A stretch of DNA of 64,000 nucleotides from Oscillospiraceae bacterium (GTDB taxonomy: Bacteria; Bacillota; Clostridia; Oscillospirales; Oscillospiraceae): assembly GCA_021768185.1 (NCBI GenBank), contig JAETNP010000003.1, forward strand, positions 37,947 to 101,946, written 5' to 3'. Positions within the stretch are counted from its first letter, which is position 1. Each line of letters starts with the position of its first letter. A model generated the notes under the pieces. That model had not been told where the DNA came from. It saw only the letters and a program-made list of their open reading frames with translations, and made no database searches. Positions 60,881-64,000 of the stretch are shown here, piece by piece. Position numbers and translations under genes: made by a program.

Positions 60881-61918
60881 ATGTGGTCAATGAATAAAGC
60901 AATTCGCGTCCTGGTGGTGGATGACTCGGTATTGGCCCGCACGATGATCACCCAGGGGCTGGGCAAAAGTCCCCGGATCGAGGTCATCGGCACGGCGTTC
61001 AACGCCGTGGACGCCCTGTCCAAGGTGGCGCAGCTGAAGCCCGACGTCATCACCTCCGATATCGAGATGCCGGGGATGAACGGCATGGAGTTTCTCAAGA
61101 AGCTGCTGCCCAAGTATCCCCTGCCGGTGATCCTGGTGTCATCATTGAATCTGCGGGTGTTCGACGCGCTGTCCGCCGGCGCGGTGGACTTCGTGCGCAA
61201 GCCGGAGCCGGGTCAGAACGAGGCGTTCATCACGGCCTTGACCCAGAAGGTCATCGCGGCCGCAGGCGCAAAAGTGCGCCGGGCCCCGGCGACCCTCGCC
61301 AGCGTCCCCAATGCTCCCATGCTGGGGTCCAGGCCCTCCCTTGATCAGGTGATTATCGGCCTGGGCGCTTCCACCGGCGGCACGGAGGCCACGCTGGAGG
61401 TGCTCAAGCGGCTGCCCGCCGACATCCCCGGTATGCTGATCGTCCAGCACATGCCTACCGGCTTCACGGGCATGTACGCCGATCGGCTGAACCGCCAGTG
61501 TCAGATGGAGGTGCGGGAGGCCAAGAACGGCGACGAGATCCACCGCGGACTGGCCCTTCTCGCTCCGGCGGATTACCAGATGCGCGTCCTCCGCACCGGC
61601 ACCCGCTACACGGTATCCTGCGCCCAGGGGGAGAAGGTCAGCGGCCACCGGCCTTCGGTGGACGCCCTGTTCTTCTCCATGGCCGAGCAGGTTCGGTGCA
61701 AGATGGTGGGCATTATCATGACCGGTATGGGCCGGGACGGCGCGGACGGGCTGCTGCAGATGCGCAAGGCCGGCGCGTTCACTATCGGGCAGGATAAGGA
61801 ATCCTGCGTGGTGTACGGGATGCCCATGGTGGCCCACAACATCGGCGCAGTGCAGATTCAGGCGTCCTGCGAGAATATCGCCTCGGTGCTGCTGCGGCAG
61901 CTGAACACGCTGCAATAA
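60881..61918 (+). CDS. cheB: Protein-glutamate methylesterase CheB
   Basis: 345 residues from ATG 60881 (AAAGGAG upstream). Receiver domain (VVDDSVLA; phosphorylated D60 in SDIEMPGMNG) then the CheB catalytic domain: GASTGGTEA (S164), VQHMPTGFT (H190), MTGMGRDGADG (D286). Removes receptor methyl groups and deamidates Gln. Last gene of the che operon; terminator follows. CheY and receptors are not in the window. Confidence 0.95.
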   Translation: MWSMNKAIRVLVVDDSVLARTMITQGLGKSPRIEVIGTAFNAVDALSKVAQLKPDVITSDIEMPGMNGMEFLKKLLPKYPLPVILVSSLNLRVFDALSAGAVDFVRKPEPGQNEAFITALTQKVIAAAGAKVRRAPATLASVPNAPMLGSRPSLDQVIIGLGASTGGTEATLEVLKRLPADIPGMLIVQHMPTGFTGMYADRLNRQCQMEVREAKNGDEIHRGLALLAPADYQMRVLRTGTRYTVSCAQGEKVSGHRPSVDALFFSMAEQVRCKMVGIIMTGMGRDGADGLLQMRKAGAFTIGQDKESCVVYGMPMVAHNIGAVQIQASCENIASVLLRQLNTLQ

Positions 61919-61929
61919 GGATAAACATG

Positions 61930-61965
61930 AGAACTCCGCCGGACAAATATCCGGCGGAGTTCTTT
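61930..61965. terminator. Bidirectional terminator after cheB
   Basis: AGAACTCCGCCGGA pairs with TCCGGCGGAGTTCT (14 bp, CAAATA loop), followed by a T-rich end. Confidence 0.9.
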
Positions 61966-61988
61966 ATATGGGAGCTTTTTAAGGGCGC

Positions 61989-63269
61989 TCATGCGCCTAA
62001 GATAATGCCAACCACAGTGCCCGCGTAGTTTCCGATGACATAGCCCAGCACGCCCACCAGCATGGCGGGACCCACCAGACGGCTCCAGCCCTGGGAGACC
62101 GCCATGCCGGCGGCGGTGGTGGGGCCGCCGATGTTGGCGTTGGAGGCGATGATGGCGTCCTCCAGGTCGAATTTCAGCAGCCGCGCGCCGATGAAGCAGA
62201 AGAGCATGTTGACCACCACCATCAGGAAGGTGAGCACCAGGAACAGCGGCGCTTCCGTGAGGACGGTGTAGATGTTGGCGGGAACGCCGATGACGAACAG
62301 AAAGAGATAAATGAGGTAGGTGCCGATCTCCTGGGAGCCGTGGAGCTTTTCCACAGTGCCGGAGAAGAAGGTGGCCGCAATGACGGAGAGGGTGGTAATC
62401 CACACGTACTGGCTGCCCAGGAACTTGCCCACGAAGTCCAGAAGGCCCTCCCGGAAGCTGCTCACCATGCCGTCTACCGCGAAGGGGCTGAACAGCCCGG
62501 CGATCAGGTTGGAGGCCCATACCACCACCACGGCGAAGGCAATGTTCATGGCCACGTCCTTCAGGGAGATGTCCTTGCGGCTCCAGAAGGCGGCAGCCTG
62601 GGTCCTGGCTTCCTCCCGGCTGGCGGAGCCCGTCTCCACCTCGTCGATATGGGGATGGGAGAAGCGGCTGCGGAAGAAGCGCATCCCCGCGAAGGCGATC
62701 AGGACAAAGAAATAGATGGCCATCAGCAGGTTGTCCGCCACCGTGGCGGCGGCGGCTACGGGCGTGCCCTTCAGGCCGTGCTGCATGGCCATGGCAGAGA
62801 AGTTCACGCTGCCGCCGATATAGGACCCGGTCATCATGGAGGCCACCGCCGCCAGATCCTGCACCTGCCCTCCGGTGGCGGCGTAAGCGCCCCGCAGCGC
62901 GAAATAGGCCAGCAGCGCGCCCACGATGGTCCCCACCGCGCCGATGAGGAAGACGGTGAGCATCTTGCCCGCTTCCCGCCAGATTTTTTTCAGGTTGCAC
63001 TGGAGCAGCAGCAGGGGAATGCCCATGGGGACGATGACGCCCCAGACGATGTCGTCGTACAGCACGCTCTGGATGGGCAGGACGCCGATGTTCGCCATGA
63101 CCATGGCGAGGATCAGGGCGATGACCGACCCGGATACCTTGGCGGCCCACTGATACTTCTGCTCCAAGAAGATTGCCAGGGCTACGGATACGCACATCAC
63201 GCCCAGCAGCCCCCAGGTATCGTCTGGCTGGATCAGGGTGCGCCCCAGCAGATTTTCCAGCAAAGACAT
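61989..63269 (-). CDS. DUF819-family membrane protein
   Basis: 426 residues from ATG 63269 (AAAGGAGG upstream). About ten membrane helices with GSYIGGSVNFSAMAMQHGL and, near the end, NANIGGPTTAAGMAVSQGW, the two inverted-repeat-like G-G motifs of DUF819 (YjcL-type) proteins. The fold is related to Na+-coupled carboxylate or amino-acid transporters; no substrate is known. Stands alone. Confidence 0.85.
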   Translation of the reverse strand: MSLLENLLGRTLIQPDDTWGLLGVMCVSVALAIFLEQKYQWAAKVSGSVIALILAMVMANIGVLPIQSVLYDDIVWGVIVPMGIPLLLLQCNLKKIWREAGKMLTVFLIGAVGTIVGALLAYFALRGAYAATGGQVQDLAAVASMMTGSYIGGSVNFSAMAMQHGLKGTPVAAAATVADNLLMAIYFFVLIAFAGMRFFRSRFSHPHIDEVETGSASREEARTQAAAFWSRKDISLKDVAMNIAFAVVVVWASNLIAGLFSPFAVDGMVSSFREGLLDFVGKFLGSQYVWITTLSVIAATFFSGTVEKLHGSQEIGTYLIYLFLFVIGVPANIYTVLTEAPLFLVLTFLMVVVNMLFCFIGARLLKFDLEDAIIASNANIGGPTTAAGMAVSQGWSRLVGPAMLVGVLGYVIGNYAGTVVGIILGA

Positions 63270-63400
63270 GGCTGGGTCCTCCTTTGTAAAAACAGCGAAG
63301 CCGCCGGGAGACGCGCTCCAGCGGCCTGTGAATATTATTATACCGGACGTCCCGGGGGCTGTCAACTCTTGGAGACCTTAAGATTTTTTGCGGAAAACGC

Positions 63401-63628
63401 TTACAGGGACAGCATTTCCTCGAAGGAGACCTGTAGCAGCTGCTGCAGGGCGATCAGCTCGTCCAGGTAGACGTGCCGCTGTCCTACCTCTATTTTTGCC
63501 AGAGCGCTGCGGGTCAGGTCAATGCCCCGTACCTGTAGCATGGCGGCCAACTGCTCTTGAGTCAGATGCCGCTGCTCCCGGATGGTGCGCAGCCTCGCGC
63601 CGAATCGCTTGTCCGTTTGATAATCCAT
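63401..63628 (-). CDS. XRE-family small repressor
   Basis: 75 residues, a single Cro/CI helix-turn-helix (LRTIREQRHLTQEQLAAMLQ; then DLTRSALAKIEVGQRHVYLD). No effector domain. Divergent from the small gene at 63725; the palindrome between them is its likely operator. Confidence 0.85.
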   Translation of the reverse strand: MDYQTDKRFGARLRTIREQRHLTQEQLAAMLQVRGIDLTRSALAKIEVGQRHVYLDELIALQQLLQVSFEEMLSL

Positions 63629-63687
63629 ACAAAATTGCTGCTCCTGTTTTGGTGCAAATTTATATAGATTTTAGCAAGCAATTCTGA

Positions 63688-63712
63688 TATAATTGCACCT
63701 ATATAAGTGCAA
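63688..63712 (+). promoter_or_regulatory. Promoter with palindromic operator for the small gene at 63725
   Basis: -10 TATAAT (63688-63693) is overlapped by the perfect palindrome TTGCAC-N8-GTGCAA (63693-63712). A further half site GGTGCAAA lies near 63651, close to the divergent repressor gene. Confidence 0.6.
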
Positions 63713-63724
63713 GGAGAAAATATT

Positions 63725-63904
63725 ATGGAAGCTCTTTATCAAAAAATGTATGCAACCCTGGTAGGGCGGGTGGATACTACGGTCGAATTCATGGAGGAAT
63801 CTCTGCTGGGAGGCCAATGTAATTGGGAATCTATGAATCGGGCCGCGAAGCAATTGCGGGATGCCCTGTTGGAAGCGGAGGAGATATATACTCACCATAG
63901 TTGA
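63725..63904 (+). CDS. Small helical protein of unknown function (59 aa)
   Basis: 59 residues from ATG 63725 (AAGGAG 9 nt upstream): EALYQKMYATLVGRVDTTVE, then CNWESMNRAAKQLRDALLEA. Acidic and mostly helical, one Cys, no membrane segment. I do not recognise it. It is divergent from, and probably controlled by, the XRE repressor through the TTGCAC-GTGCAA operator. The remaining 96 bp to the window end show no gene. Confidence 0.6.
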   Translation: MEALYQKMYATLVGRVDTTVEFMEESLLGGQCNWESMNRAAKQLRDALLEAEEIYTHHS

Positions 63905-64000
63905 AAAGCGGTACAGAGGGCATCATCAAAGGAAGGAGCAGAAGGGAGGATTTTCCTCAAAAAGCGTTTCAGCCAGGCCCAGAATTTTTCAATAGGATTG

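Overview
The window reads as a moderately GC-rich anaerobic Clostridia chromosome, most like gut Oscillospiraceae/Ruminococcaceae. The evidence is AGGAGG-type ribosome sites, TTGACA/TATAAT promoters, SLH-anchored surface proteins, an FprA flavodiiron protein, a peptidase U32/zapA pair and a maf-mreC-mreD-PBP2 cluster. The species assignment is inference; no rRNA is present.

Region 1 (1-22.6 kb) is the unusual part. It holds a CobN-type metal chelatase with a ChlI/ChlD-like ATPase whose D part is split by a frame change and a TAG, and an ECF transporter S component. It also holds a complete eight-gene operon (two class I methyltransferases, a MATE exporter, and a full NikABCDE/Opp-type ABC importer with its binding protein). 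The rest is a second, damaged Opp-type transporter with a third methyltransferase, an FmdE-family protein with a cytoplasmic leucine-rich-repeat protein, a TPR-like protein and a ferredoxin-less domain protein. Eight promoters in this stretch share one GC-rich operator (about YATCCCCC-N4/5-GGCTT) abutting the -35 element. Seven of the eight have exactly the same distance to the -10 box. I infer one regulon whose products make or modify, export, re-import and (de)metallate a small metal ligand or tetrapyrrole. One of these promoters has been captured by an IS1182/IS5-like insertion sequence (20717-22236), and another is orphaned.

Region 2 (22.3-28.4 kb) is a decayed mobile region. It has an XRE regulator, an excisionase and tyrosine integrase next to initiator tRNA-Met and tRNA-Leu(TAA), then fragments of phage/ICE genes, a small WXG-like protein and a truncated kinase.

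Region 3 (28.4-44.1 kb) is core chromosome: fprA and an M23 peptidase; an SLH-anchored subtilisin; zapA, peptidase U32 and dut; a 0.5-kb hairpin-bounded intergenic repeat; maf, mreC, mreD and PBP2; and a GH13 alpha-amylase-family enzyme.

Region 4 (44.2-62 kb) encodes two very large SLH surface proteins, then a PilZ protein, an FlhB C-terminal-domain protein and a FliK-like protein on the minus strand. Divergent to these are cheA, cheW, cheR and cheB behind a promoter with a sigma-28-type -10 element. The organism is therefore probably motile.

Region 5 (62-64 kb) has a DUF819 membrane protein, an XRE repressor with a palindromic operator, and a small divergent gene.
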